64,000 nucleotides of DNA from Pedosphaera sp. (GTDB lineage: Bacteria > Verrucomicrobiota > Verrucomicrobiia > Limisphaerales > SXQI01): positions 1 through 64,000 of the forward strand of contig JANYDC010000084.1 of NCBI GenBank assembly GCA_025359965.1. The letters are read 5' to 3'. This document shows, piece after piece, positions 43,501 through 51,900 of this stretch. A program made the translations under genes and the position numbers. The number at the start of each line of letters is the position of its first letter. Positions within the stretch are counted from its first letter, which is position 1. The notes under the pieces are model-generated. The model did not search any database, was not told the origin of the DNA, and saw only the letters and a list, made by a program, of their open reading frames with translations.

Positions 43501-43861
43501 CGATTTTCTTGGAGATGACATCCTCCACGAATTGAAGAATGCCTGTCTCTACCTCGCGGTTGTAGGGCGAGCTTTGGATGTCGTTGCGCATCGACGCCCG
43601 GAATTCCTCCAAAGCCTTGGTGGGATCGGCCAGAAACAACAGTCCGCGCCGGTGATAGTCGGACATGATCGCATCGACGTTGATGCCAACCAGAAGTCGA
43701 ATATGCGGAACCTCCTCCAAATACGGCCGCAGCGCGAAATAGCCCGAAGAACGCAGGTAGCCCACAAGGGCGTCGAACCATTCAATGTTCGGATTGTTCT
43801 CAAATACCCCGCAGAACTTTTTAAAGAGGGTTTGCTCGCCGTGGTTGGTGAAAAACTTCAT
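40583..43861 (-). CDS. PLD-SNF2 helicase fusion of a defence locus
   Basis: The 1092-residue protein starts with a phospholipase D-like domain: HAK at residues 131-133 and GSSN at 153-156 give one HKD-type half-site, so a dimer is expected. A SNF2/superfamily 2 helicase follows, with GLGKT (280-284), DEAH (355-358), SATPLNN (397-403) and the late MQRVGRVNRIGS. The C-terminal 250 residues are helical and unassigned. PLD and helicase parts together suggest translocation along DNA and cleavage. ATG 43861 is chosen because AGAAGG lies 7 nt ahead; ATG 43867 sits too close to it. The methylase gene follows after 3 nt. Confidence 0.9.
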   Translation of the reverse strand: MKFFTNHGEQTLFKKFCGVFENNPNIEWFDALVGYLRSSGYFALRPYLEEVPHIRLLVGINVDAIMSDYHRRGLLFLADPTKALEEFRASMRNDIQSSPYNREVETGILQFVEDVISKKIELRAHPTKRLHAKLYIFRPTGFNEHKPGAVITGSSNLTAAGIGVEDQVSNYEFNVVLHDFDDVKFATAEFAKLWEESVEILPKDLKAVRDSTYLATSVTPHELYYKLLLEYFGQSIDYDPNAITDMPEGYKRLSYQIDAVTSGLRLLTKHGGFFLADVVGLGKTMIATLIAKKFFFNNGFPEHRSHTLIVVPPAVKDSWQETAKEQFRLDNCDIITNGSLHKVTRPEKYDLVIVDEAHKFRNDTAEAFDDLQRICKSPTQRVLKDGSRAAKRVILVSATPLNNRPDDIRNLISLFQDLKDSTLDGVANLQHFFARCQKEYMEAHRLTDPEEARRRVKVIYERIRTKVILPVTVRRTRNDLMEHDDYKNDLATQGVIFPKIEAPRKILYPLSPGLEDLYDRTMLLLSRTDGNGLTYNRYRAIGFLKPEKKQKYQGADRISTQLAVIMRTLLVKRLDSSFHAFRQSLCRFRDATGIMRNMFAKGTIYIAPNLNVNEFLMEGREEELIAKIAERQSTDPTIEICSPSDFEPGFTDGLEKDWERLNELYAEWMRVEEDPKLDEFLRHLKEELFDPKINRQSKLIVFSESKETTGYLLGRLAQAGYTRTLTVSSENREERMPLVRANFDANFKEQANHYDILISTEVLAEGVNLHRANVIVNYDTPWNSTRLMQRVGRVNRIGSVAPQIYIYNFYPTAKVDDDIELKKKAIMKLQAFHTALGEDSQIYSETEEVDNFGLFERSPEENDRDQRLSLLMELRQFRQNKPEEFRRIKGLPLRARVGRAHEPRAGSTVTFIRSQRRDAFYRARPDGTLDEIGLLEAADEFRAPDPLEQSIPLHAEHHNHINAALGQFKESVLADALHGEKVDALQGPNELRALRYLDGFVNLPFMNEEERALIHAAKLAIRRARFQNLQRQINQLQRSTKTIKLTPSALADKLMQILRTYPLRQADDQPITSSARVLDTTPDIILSESFDP

Positions 43862-44220
43862 GGACATGCCTTCTATTTCGCAAAAATAAGCGACGTCGGA
43901 TGCTTGTTTTCGTAAGCAACGTCGTACCCAATCTCAAAATGTTTGAGCCAATTCCTCATGGAGCTCTTCCATACTGAGGTAAACGCCTCCCAAGTTCAAC
44001 GGATTGCTTCCATGAAACGGCTGGAATTGCGATAATCGGATCAACGGTCGACAGAATCAGTCGCCAAGGAAGGCCGTTCCACCATCCCTTTGCCGTTGCC
44101 CGGGCATGGTTGCTATCCCGATGGCAATCAGATGCCTAAGCCAAACCAACCCCCACCAAAATCTCATCCGTCATTTTCTTGACGAAAACAGTACTTAGAG
44201 ACGACTTTTGCAGGTATATC
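43862..44220. other. Divergent intergenic region of about 350 bp
   Basis: No gene is seen. It must hold the promoter of the helicase-methylase operon (to the left) and that of the SGNH hydrolase gene (to the right). An inverted repeat TGCTT-N8-AAGCA (43901-43918) sits about 40 nt before the helicase start and could be an operator. Confidence 0.4.
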
Positions 44221-45525
44221 ATGAAGCTAGCCCAAGTTTTTCTTACTGCTGCCCTGCTCGGCTCGCCTGTTGCCCTGCGCGCACAACTCGATACCTCCTC
44301 CTGCGCTGAGGTGTTGGCCGCCTACAAACCCCTCCCCGCCCCCAAGACCTCCATGTTGCTCCTGCAAAAAGGGGATCGACTCGCCATCATTGGCGATTCC
44401 ATCACTGAGCAGAAGATGTACTCCCGCATCATTGAGACTTATCTGACGGTGGCCCTGCCGGAACTGGAGATCACCGCCCGCCAATACGGTTGGAGCGGCG
44501 AGACGGCTCCCGGGTTTGCCTCGCGCATGACCAACGATTGCCTCCGTTTCAAGCCCACCATTGCCACCACCTGTTATGGCATGAACGACCACGGCTACCG
44601 CCCGTACGAAGCCTCCATTGGCGATCGCTACCGGAATGTTCAAACAGCCATTGTGCGCTCTTTCCGCGATCACGGCATGCGCGTGGTCCTCGGCTCCGCA
44701 GGCAGCGTCGGCAAAGTCCCCACTTGGACGAAATCCGAGGCGTACACCAAGGAACAGCTCAACCTGAACCTGCTGGAACTGCGCAATATTGATGTCCAAA
44801 TCGCCGAGCAGGAAAAAGTCGCTTTCGCCGATGTGTACTGGCCGATGATCAGTCAGGATTGCGCGGCCAAAGCCAAGTATGGCACCAACTACTGCGTGCC
44901 CGGCAAGGATGGCGTCCACCCCGGCTGGGCCGGACAAGTGGTCATGGCCTATGCGTTTCTGAAAGGCCTGGGTGTGCAGGGTGACATCGGCACGTACACC
45001 GTTGATCTCGGCTCCAAAACCGCCACCGCCTCGACCGGCCATCAAGTGGTCAGCTTTGCCGACAACCAGCTCGAAGTGAAAAGCTCGCGCTATCCCTTCT
45101 GTATTCCTGCGGGTGATGCGGCCAAAGACGATACTCTGGCCTCCGGCATGACGCTGGTGCCTTTTCAGAACGATCTCAACCGCCTGATTCTTAAAGTCAC
45201 CCACGCGCCGGCTGAGCATTACAAGGTCACGTGGGGTGCTGAATCCCACTCTTTCACCCGCGCACAACTCGAAACCGGGGTCAACGTTGCTGCGGAATTC
45301 GTGAACAACCCGTTCGTAGAATCCTTCAACCGCGTGGATCAAGCCGTGGCCGCCAAACAGAACTACGAGACTCGCCAAATTAAAATGTTGTTCCACGGCG
45401 AAGAAGGCCACGCCGCCATGGAGGACACCGTCGCGCTCACTGAAAAAGTCCGCACCCCCCTGGCCAACAACATCCGCGCGGCCATGACCCCGGTGCAACA
45501 CAAGCTTGTCCTAGCTGCGGAGTAA
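44221..45525 (+). CDS. Secreted SGNH/GDSL hydrolase
   Basis: The protein has a signal peptide (LAQVFLTAALLGSPVALRA) and the SGNH blocks: GDSITEQ (about residues 58-64) with the nucleophile Ser, a Gly in the YGWSGET segment, YGMNDHGY with the Asn, and DGVHPGWAG with the Asp-His pair. It should hydrolyse an ester, most likely an acetyl group on polysaccharide. The C-terminal about 150 residues form a separate domain. The start is ATG 44221. The next gene begins 6 nt after its stop, so they are co-transcribed. Confidence 0.88.
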   Translation: MKLAQVFLTAALLGSPVALRAQLDTSSCAEVLAAYKPLPAPKTSMLLLQKGDRLAIIGDSITEQKMYSRIIETYLTVALPELEITARQYGWSGETAPGFASRMTNDCLRFKPTIATTCYGMNDHGYRPYEASIGDRYRNVQTAIVRSFRDHGMRVVLGSAGSVGKVPTWTKSEAYTKEQLNLNLLELRNIDVQIAEQEKVAFADVYWPMISQDCAAKAKYGTNYCVPGKDGVHPGWAGQVVMAYAFLKGLGVQGDIGTYTVDLGSKTATASTGHQVVSFADNQLEVKSSRYPFCIPAGDAAKDDTLASGMTLVPFQNDLNRLILKVTHAPAEHYKVTWGAESHSFTRAQLETGVNVAAEFVNNPFVESFNRVDQAVAAKQNYETRQIKMLFHGEEGHAAMEDTVALTEKVRTPLANNIRAAMTPVQHKLVLAAE

Positions 45526-45531
45526 ACGGGT

Positions 45532-46509
45532 ATGCACGAAACCTCAAGCCCCGTTCGCCGGTCGGTTTTCGTGCTCGCCTGCATTCTAATCCCCCTCTTT
45601 TTTCAGCCTGAGCGGTCGCAAGCCGCTCCGGTTTTGATTTTGACCAGCGCCCCCGGTGAGGCCCTTTACCTCCCCATCTTTACCGCCCAGGTTGAAGCCT
45701 GGCGCGGCGCGGCCCAATCCGGCGGTCACACCGTGCAAAAATTCGGTCTGGCACCCGAAGCCACCAATGCCGCCCAAGACTTCCTTAAAGCCCTAAGCCA
45801 GCTCCCGGAAAACTCGATTGATCCCGCTTGGATCGTTTTGCTTGGCCACGGCACCGATGATGGGCGTACTGCAAAATTGAACCTCCCCGGTGCGGATTTG
45901 GACAGCAGCGAACTCGCCCAAGCCCTCAAACGGATCACCAGCACAGTGATTGTGGTGGATGCCACCTCCGCCAGTGGCGGGTTCCTTGCGAAATTGGCCG
46001 GAACCAACCGGGTGATCATCACAGCCACCCGCGCAGGAGCCGAACAGAACTACGCGCACCTCGGCGAACACCTCGCCCATGCCCTCACGGACCCCAAGGC
46101 CGATCTGGATCAGGATGGCCAAACCTCCCTACTTGAGCTGTTTTTGCACGCCTCACGCGCTACCGAAGCCTATTACAAAGAAGCTGGTCTGATGCTTTCC
46201 GAGCATGCGTTGATCAGCGACAACGGCGATACCGTCGGCACCCCCGCTTCCGCGTTCACTGGAGTCCGTGGCGTTCCCTCCAAAACCAATCCCGCCTTGA
46301 CGCCGGTCGGCTTTCGATCCCATCAGCTCGCCTTAAAGTGGTCTGTTGAACTCTCAAGCCTTACCTCCGACCAGCGCCAGCAACGTGACGCCTTGGAACT
46401 TGAAATTGAATCCCTTCGCCAAAAGAAGTCCCAACTCGCCAAGGCTGAGTACTATCGCGAACTCGAGACGCTTTTAGTGCAATTGGCTCGCCTCAACACA
46501 AATCGCTAG
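45532..46509 (+). CDS. Secreted caspase/C13-like protein without catalytic cysteine
   Basis: A 325-residue protein with a signal peptide (VFVLACILIPLFFQ) and a clan CD protease-like fold: LLGHG with His106, then VVDATSASGGF where active members have Cys, and RVIITATRAGAEQNYAHLGEHLAHAL. The segment ADLDQDGQTSLLELFLHA is also typical. No cysteine occurs in the mature protein, so it cannot be a cysteine peptidase; a binding or scaffold role is likely. The C-terminus is a coiled coil (ALELEIESLRQKKSQLAKAE). It follows the SGNH hydrolase gene by 6 nt. Confidence 0.72.
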   Translation: MHETSSPVRRSVFVLACILIPLFFQPERSQAAPVLILTSAPGEALYLPIFTAQVEAWRGAAQSGGHTVQKFGLAPEATNAAQDFLKALSQLPENSIDPAWIVLLGHGTDDGRTAKLNLPGADLDSSELAQALKRITSTVIVVDATSASGGFLAKLAGTNRVIITATRAGAEQNYAHLGEHLAHALTDPKADLDQDGQTSLLELFLHASRATEAYYKEAGLMLSEHALISDNGDTVGTPASAFTGVRGVPSKTNPALTPVGFRSHQLALKWSVELSSLTSDQRQQRDALELEIESLRQKKSQLAKAEYYRELETLLVQLARLNTNR

Positions 46510-46530
46510 GCCGTACTGCACTCCACCGCA

Positions 46531-46553
46531 AAAGAGTCAATAAGACTCTTTTT
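46531..46553 (+). terminator. Intrinsic terminator, first of a tandem pair
   Basis: AAAGAGTC and GACTCTTT form an 8-bp stem with an AATAA loop and a T run. It lies 22 nt after the stop of the caspase-like gene and should end that operon. A near copy follows 47 bp later. Confidence 0.7.
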
Positions 46554-46577
46554 GGCACAATTATTCGATCATTTAAT

Positions 46578-46598
46578 AGGGTCATTACGACTCTTTTT
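46578..46598 (+). terminator. Second hairpin of the tandem pair
   Basis: AGGGTC and GACTCT form a 6-bp stem (one G-T pair) with an ATTAC loop and five Ts, matching the upstream hairpin in stem, spacing and tail. It may be a backup terminator, or the pair may be operators for the Hsp20 genes that begin 138 nt on. Confidence 0.6.
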
Positions 46599-46735
46599 GT
46601 GCCTCACCGACTTCCTTCTCATTTCTAACTAGTTGATTATCAATCATCGCCTACCCGCTCTCTCACCCGGCACGCCTTACGCTACCCATGCACTCGTAAC
46701 GATTTGAACAAACTCAGTTGAGAGGAATAAAGATT

Positions 46736-47197
46736 ATGAGACTAGTACGATTCAGCCAGCCATCTTTCCAAACAGTCAATGACCCATTTGACGCATTCAC
46801 GCAGGAAATTGACCGTCTTTTCGCCCTGCCCAATTACTCTGCGGCCCGCCACCAAGGCAACAGTGCGTTCCGCGCCCCGGCGGTGGATGTCCATGAGGAC
46901 AAGACTAACGTCTACGTCACCGCTGAACTGCCCGGCCTAACCAAAGACGCCATTGATATCGCCTTCGATGATCGCGTGCTGACCATTAGCGGTGAGCGCA
47001 AACTGGAAGTTCCTGCTCAGGATTCCGCCGTGGCCCGACGCGAACGATTTCATGGACGCTTCGAACGTCAACTGGCCATAGATCGGAATGTGGATCGCGA
47101 CCAAATCAAAGCCGTCTACAAGGATGGAGTCCTCACTGTCACCCTGCCCAAGCAGGAAGAAGCCAAACCCCGTCAAATTGAGGTCAGCTTCAACTGA
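46736..47197 (+). CDS. Hsp20/alpha-crystallin small heat-shock protein
   Basis: A 153-residue protein with an N-terminal arm (PSFQTVNDPFDAFTQEIDRLF), the alpha-crystallin domain (VDVHEDKTNVYVTAELPG, LTISGERK, FERQLAI, YKDGVLTVTLPK) and the C-terminal IEV motif. It binds unfolding proteins as an oligomeric holdase. AGAGG (46721-46725) lies before ATG 46736. A second Hsp20 gene follows after 45 nt, probably in the same transcript. Confidence 0.95.
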   Translation: MRLVRFSQPSFQTVNDPFDAFTQEIDRLFALPNYSAARHQGNSAFRAPAVDVHEDKTNVYVTAELPGLTKDAIDIAFDDRVLTISGERKLEVPAQDSAVARRERFHGRFERQLAIDRNVDRDQIKAVYKDGVLTVTLPKQEEAKPRQIEVSFN

Positions 47198-47242
47198 ACC
47201 CTAGAACGCCTAACGCAACCCAGTAACACTGAAAGAACCATT

Positions 47243-47617
47243 ATGAATTGCACCACTAATTACAGCCCCACTGCCACTCAGGCGACCCCTGCCCAGTTCA
47301 CAACTCCCGCCGTGAATGTTGTTGAGTCCAAAGACCAGTTCGTTCTCGAAGCGGAGATGCCAGGCGTAGCCAAGGACGGTTTGGAAGTCTCAGTCGAAGG
47401 CCGCAACCTCACCTTGGTTGGCCGACGACTGACCCGTTCCGCCGAAGTCAGCACGCTCTACCGCGAAATCACAGCGCGTGATTTTAAGCGAGTGTTTGAG
47501 CTTGATGAAACCATCGACACCGCCCGCATCACCGCCCGCATCGAACAGGGTCTGCTTCGAGTAACGCTGCCGAAAGTCGAGGCGGTCAAGCCGCGCAAAA
47601 TCAGCGTGGTCGAGTAA
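47243..47617 (+). CDS. Second Hsp20/alpha-crystallin protein
   Basis: A 124-residue Hsp20 with a shorter N-terminal arm than its neighbour and the same core (VVESKDQFVLEAEMPGV, LTLVGRRL, REITARDFKRVFELDE, IEQGLLRVTLPK) and a C-terminal ISVVE. Mixed oligomers with the first Hsp20 are likely. It ends before a strong terminator at 47661. Confidence 0.95.
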   Translation: MNCTTNYSPTATQATPAQFTTPAVNVVESKDQFVLEAEMPGVAKDGLEVSVEGRNLTLVGRRLTRSAEVSTLYREITARDFKRVFELDETIDTARITARIEQGLLRVTLPKVEAVKPRKISVVE

Positions 47618-47660
47618 GCGCTGGAAAACGGATTGATGAAGAGGTGATAAAGATCACCCG

Positions 47661-47699
47661 CCCCTTTGGTCGCGAGAATAAAGCGGCCAAGGGGTTTTT
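47661..47699 (+). terminator. Intrinsic terminator after the Hsp20 pair
   Basis: CCCCTT (47661) pairs with AAGGGG and GGTCGC with GCGGCC, interrupted by one bulged T, around a GAGAATAAA loop; five Ts follow. It closes the Hsp20 transcript before the LOG gene. Confidence 0.8.
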
Positions 47700-47833
47700 G
47701 GTTTTTCCGGTTAGATGCTGCGCCGGGCCGCCGGTTATGGCAGGTTGTCATCGAACCGATAGAAATCCCTCGCCATCCAGAATGGTTGCGTTGCAAACGG
47801 CGGCGAGCCGATGGACGGAGAGTAACGAGCCCT

Positions 47834-48637
47834 ATGAATGACGTAGAGAGACCTTCGAAGGAAGAAATGAAAGCCGAGACGGCATCCATTACCGTGCTGC
47901 AGCGCGAACGGGGTTTTCTGGATGGCCCAAAGTCCCGCAGCGAGGAATTCATGACTTTGTTCCGAGTGGTGGTCGATTTTTTGCGCGGGTTCCGCACTCT
48001 CCATTTCGTGGGTCCATGCGTGACGGTGTTTGGCTCGGCCCGCACTCCAGTGGGCAGCAAATATTACGAATTGGCCCGCGAGATGGGTGCCGCTGTGGCT
48101 CGTCTCGGTTTCACAGTGATGACCGGGGGCGGTCCCGGCATTATGGAGGCTGCCAACCGTGGGGCGCGCGAAGCGGGGGGATGCTCTATTGGCTGCAACA
48201 TCAAACTGCCCCATGAGCAGGCTCCCAATCCCTATCTCGATCGGGAGGTGACCATGCACTATTTTTTCGTGCGAAAAACCCTCCTCATCAAATACTCCTA
48301 CGCGTTCATCGTCATGCCAGGCGGGGCCGGCACACTTGATGAATTATTTGAGGCGCTCACACTGATTCAAACCGGGAAACTGAAAAATTTTCCAGTGGTA
48401 GTCATGGGCGTTGAATATTGGAAGCATCAAATCGAGATGCTTGGCACCATGGTCAAGGAAGGCACCATCAGCCCTACGGATTTGGATTTGATTTATGTCA
48501 CAGACTCAGTGGAAGAAGCCATCGCCCACATCCGGGAGCGAGCCATCAAGCCATTTGGATTAAAACCAAAAATGCCCAAATCCTGGCCTTGGCTTGGCGA
48601 ACGCGCACTGCGCGCATCCACGCCTCCGACGAGGTGA
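47834..48637 (+). CDS. LOG-family Rossmann protein (TIGR00730-type)
   Basis: The 267-residue protein has the lysine-decarboxylase-like/LOG fold: VTVFGSARTP, MTGGGPGIMEAANRGA and PGGAGTLDELFEALTLIQ, the last being the conserved PGGxGTxxE site. LOG proteins hydrolyse nucleoside 5'-monophosphates at the base-ribose bond. The N-terminal helical extension of about 55 residues (MKAETASIT, EEFMTLFRVVVDFLRGF) is found in one subgroup. ATG 47834 is preferred to upstream starts, which lack conserved sequence and overlap the terminator. Confidence 0.9.
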   Translation: MNDVERPSKEEMKAETASITVLQRERGFLDGPKSRSEEFMTLFRVVVDFLRGFRTLHFVGPCVTVFGSARTPVGSKYYELAREMGAAVARLGFTVMTGGGPGIMEAANRGAREAGGCSIGCNIKLPHEQAPNPYLDREVTMHYFFVRKTLLIKYSYAFIVMPGGAGTLDELFEALTLIQTGKLKNFPVVVMGVEYWKHQIEMLGTMVKEGTISPTDLDLIYVTDSVEEAIAHIRERAIKPFGLKPKMPKSWPWLGERALRASTPPTR

Positions 48638-48641
48638 GAAG

Positions 48642-48920
48642 CTAATCAACGTTATCTCGTTTAAGCCCGAGCTTCCATTTTCTATAATGACGGATCATGT
48701 AGAAAAGAATCAAGGGATGGAGGCCCGAAAGGAACAGGTGAATAATGCCCCCCATCTCGATAGGGCCATGAAGGTAGCTTGAATAAATCAGTGGAACGCC
48801 ACACAATAAGACTGAAGGCCAGTAGACATGCTGTGGTTTCCGCGCCTTGAAGGCGAGAGCCACAGAAAGGCCAATCCAAACCACAAACAGTGCAGTTTCC
48901 AGCGGTTCGGAGGCCTCCAT
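48642..48920 (-). CDS. Small membrane protein, unknown
   Basis: A 92-residue protein with about three membrane segments (ALFVVWIGLSVALAF, YWPSVLLCGVPLIYSSY, MGGIIHLFLSGLHPLILFYMI) and a basic C-terminus. No family is recognised. It lies 24 nt downstream of the giant PVC gene on the same strand and may share its transcript. It converges with the LOG gene, 4 nt apart. Confidence 0.6.
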   Translation of the reverse strand: MEASEPLETALFVVWIGLSVALAFKARKPQHVYWPSVLLCGVPLIYSSYLHGPIEMGGIIHLFLSGLHPLILFYMIRHYRKWKLGLKRDNVD

Positions 48921-48944
48921 GTGATTTCCTCCTCGTTGGTCAGG

Positions 48945-51900
48945 TTATTTCAACGAGGTCAGATAGGCAAAGAGATCGCTGACCTGTTCCGGAGTCATGC
49001 TTTCCAGTAGACCTTCCGGCATGAGCGAGCGGCGCAGGAATTTGGCGCTGCGGATTTCGAGTTTGGAGATGCGTTGGTCCTCGGCTCCGGCGGTGCGGAG
49101 AATGACCACATCGGCATCCTCACGAACGAAAAATCCATCACGCATATCCCCGTTCTTCATTTCCGCACGATAGGTGCGGTAGCCCGCTTCCATAGCGGCA
49201 TTGGGCGTGATAATATTGCGCAGCAGGCCCTCTGTCCCCATTGCACCGGCACCGCTTAGATTGGGACCGATGTTGCCTCCTTGTCCGCTGATGGTATGAC
49301 AGGTTAGGCAAATCGCGGCGGCTTCGCGCCCATGCGCCACATTGCCGGGACGGTTGGCCAGAGTGCGGAATTGGGCAAACTTCTGATCCACCGCTTTGGA
49401 TTCGGCTGCGGTAAGCAACGGTGCAGGTTCGGAGGTCCCTGCGATGCGCGCGCTGCCATGGAGTTTGCCCCATGGACCGGCCCCCGGTGCGTAGAACACA
49501 AGTCCTTCCGGCTTGGCCTGATCAGCCAGGCTTCGATCAAATTGGTTGCGGATATCCTCGGGTTTGCGTTCGTAATTCCAGATGCGGTATTCGCTCAATG
49601 CCCCTTGCGTGCCTCCCTGCGGAATAGTCCAGCCGATGCGCACATTCTCCAATTTCTGGGGGGCGGATTTCGATTCGTTGCTGCTCAACTCTCCGTCCAT
49701 ATAGATTTTGAATGATCCTTTGGCGTCGCGGGTAATGGCGTAGTGCGTCCATGATTTCGGGCTCATGGGCTTCTTGGCCACGATGACATCGCCAATGGAA
49801 GAGCCTCCATAAACCCGCAGGCGGCTGTCGTAAAAGTTGATGTCGATTTGGTCGGGCACGGCAAAGATGCCGTCGCGGTTGTCGATGCCCGGTTGCAGTC
49901 GAACCCAGGTTTCCACGGTGAACGCTCCATCCAAAGTCACTCCCGTTTCGGCAAAGTCATCCTCCTGGCCATTTAGTTGGAGAACGGGCTTAAAAGAGGC
50001 ACGAAGTTGGTCGAGCAACTCTCTTGCATCGGGTTCGCCATCGAGCAGGGCAAGAAGACGTTCGGTACTGGCATCATCCAAATCGCCTACTGCAATTTTT
50101 CCTTCCTTAAGGCTGGCGGCCACTGCTTTGGCCGAGGCCTTGGTTTGAGTCAGCTTGCCCAGCGCCATGCGCCGTTGCGTTCCGGTAAGGTCAGCCCAAA
50201 GTGCGACGAGCGCAGGCAAGGCTTGGTCGGACTTGGATGCGGAGAGCGCGTTGAGGGCTTCTGCGCGCACGGCTGCCTGCGTGCTGGTCTGCGCGAGCTT
50301 GGAGAACACCGCAACCTCCGAACTGCCGATTTCGCCAAGCGCTTTTAACGCGGCGATCTGCACCTTGGGTGTTTGGGCGGTTTGCAGCATGGCCGACAGT
50401 TGAGGTTCCAAAGCGGTAACTTTGAAGCCTGAGGCAAGGCGCAATCCGAGGGCAGTTTCCTCGTCGCTGCCCGAGAAAAGGCTCTTCGTCGCATTGACGA
50501 TCAGCGGCGACCACTTCTCGGCTTCAATACGATTGCGCACCGCCAGCAAAGCCTCCAGCACGCCGCGGCGGGTGGCAGGATTATTAAGCGCTGATTTGAG
50601 CGCGTCCTCCGTTCCGGCTTCCTCGGGAAATTGAGCGAGGCGCAGAATTTCTTCCTGACCAGGCGCGCGTTCCAGCTTGGGCAGGAGCAACGCGACACGA
50701 CGCGCACTGGCTTTCGGTTCCAGCGCCAGCGTGGCCACTAACCTGTTTTCGACAGGCAGACTCGCGGCCTCTGGCGAATCAAGGTACGCCGCGACTTCCG
50801 CAGGATGTTGTTCCATCAAGTAGCGGGCCACATATCGCTCAAACTCGCGCTCATAAGCCTCGCGCACTTTGATCATCTTACTCCCGTTCTGGGTGCTGGG
50901 CGCAGTCGGCGAGGCTAGTGCCGGACGGGCCATGCGGATGATCAGGGCGACACACTTGCCAATGGACGGATCTGAAGCCGACTTGGCTTTAAACGACGCA
51001 AGCATGGTGGCTGCGGAATGAATCACCTCGGAGCGCACTTCGGGGTCGACATCATCGGCCAGACGCACGATGTCATCCACGTTGCTCAAGCGCGCCTCAG
51101 CATAAGCGCGAACCGCCTCACGTCGCACATTCCGGCTGGGGTCTATGAATAAAGGAATTAGACTGTCTCGGTCCACACTGTTCAATCCTTCCAAAGCCCA
51201 CAGCGAGCTGATGCGTTTGGCCGGGGTGGATTGCGTGTCACTAACAAAGGATTTGAGCCGCGGCACCGTCGTCAAAAGCTGACGATCTGTGATGGCCTGC
51301 CACGCAAGGTGGGAGGCGGTGGTCGGAGCGACACCCAACCGGTTAACCAATTCGTCTCCGCTGAGCTTGGAAAAATCCGGGATGGCCGCAGGGACAACGC
51401 CCTGATGCTTCACGCGCCAGATGCGTCCGCGTTTTTTGTCGCGCTCCGGATGGTTTCGGGGCACTTCGTTGTGCGAAATGATTTTGTTGTACCAGTCCAC
51501 AATGTACAGGCAGCCGTCAGGCCCCAGCCGCATGGCCACCGGGCGGAACCATTCGTCGCTCGATTGCACAAAATCGCCCAGCTTTTGCAGTTTGTAGCGC
51601 GGACCGTCGCGGTGAATTTTGATGGCTTGGATTTTGCGCGTGATCGGGTTGGCCACATACATGACATCAGCATAAGCCTCGGGCCAGACGCCCTTGTCGC
51701 TCAAAGCCAAGCCGCTTAGACCCGTGCCGCCCATCTGAAAATCGGGCGCGGTGCCGGGGAACTCCGGCGCGTAACTCTTCATCTGCGCATCGGAACATCC
51801 GGGATAATTGGCGTACGTATGAAACGGTATGGTGGGATAGCCGTAATCATTGGCTTCCTGAATCCACGTCTCACCCTCCGCATTCATGGCCAGACCCCAA

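Noticed and set aside
35182-43861. Canonical DISARM or BREX
   Set aside because: No DrmA/DrmB, PglZ or BrxC-type gene is present in the window.
44227-45501. 424-codon minus-strand frame
   Set aside because: It lies fully opposite the SGNH hydrolase gene, whose motifs are clear; the translation is His/Gly-rich and matches no family.
46531-46598. CIRCE heat-shock operator
   Set aside because: CIRCE has TTAGCACTC-N9-GAGTGCTAA; the stems here are GAGTC-N5-GACTC.
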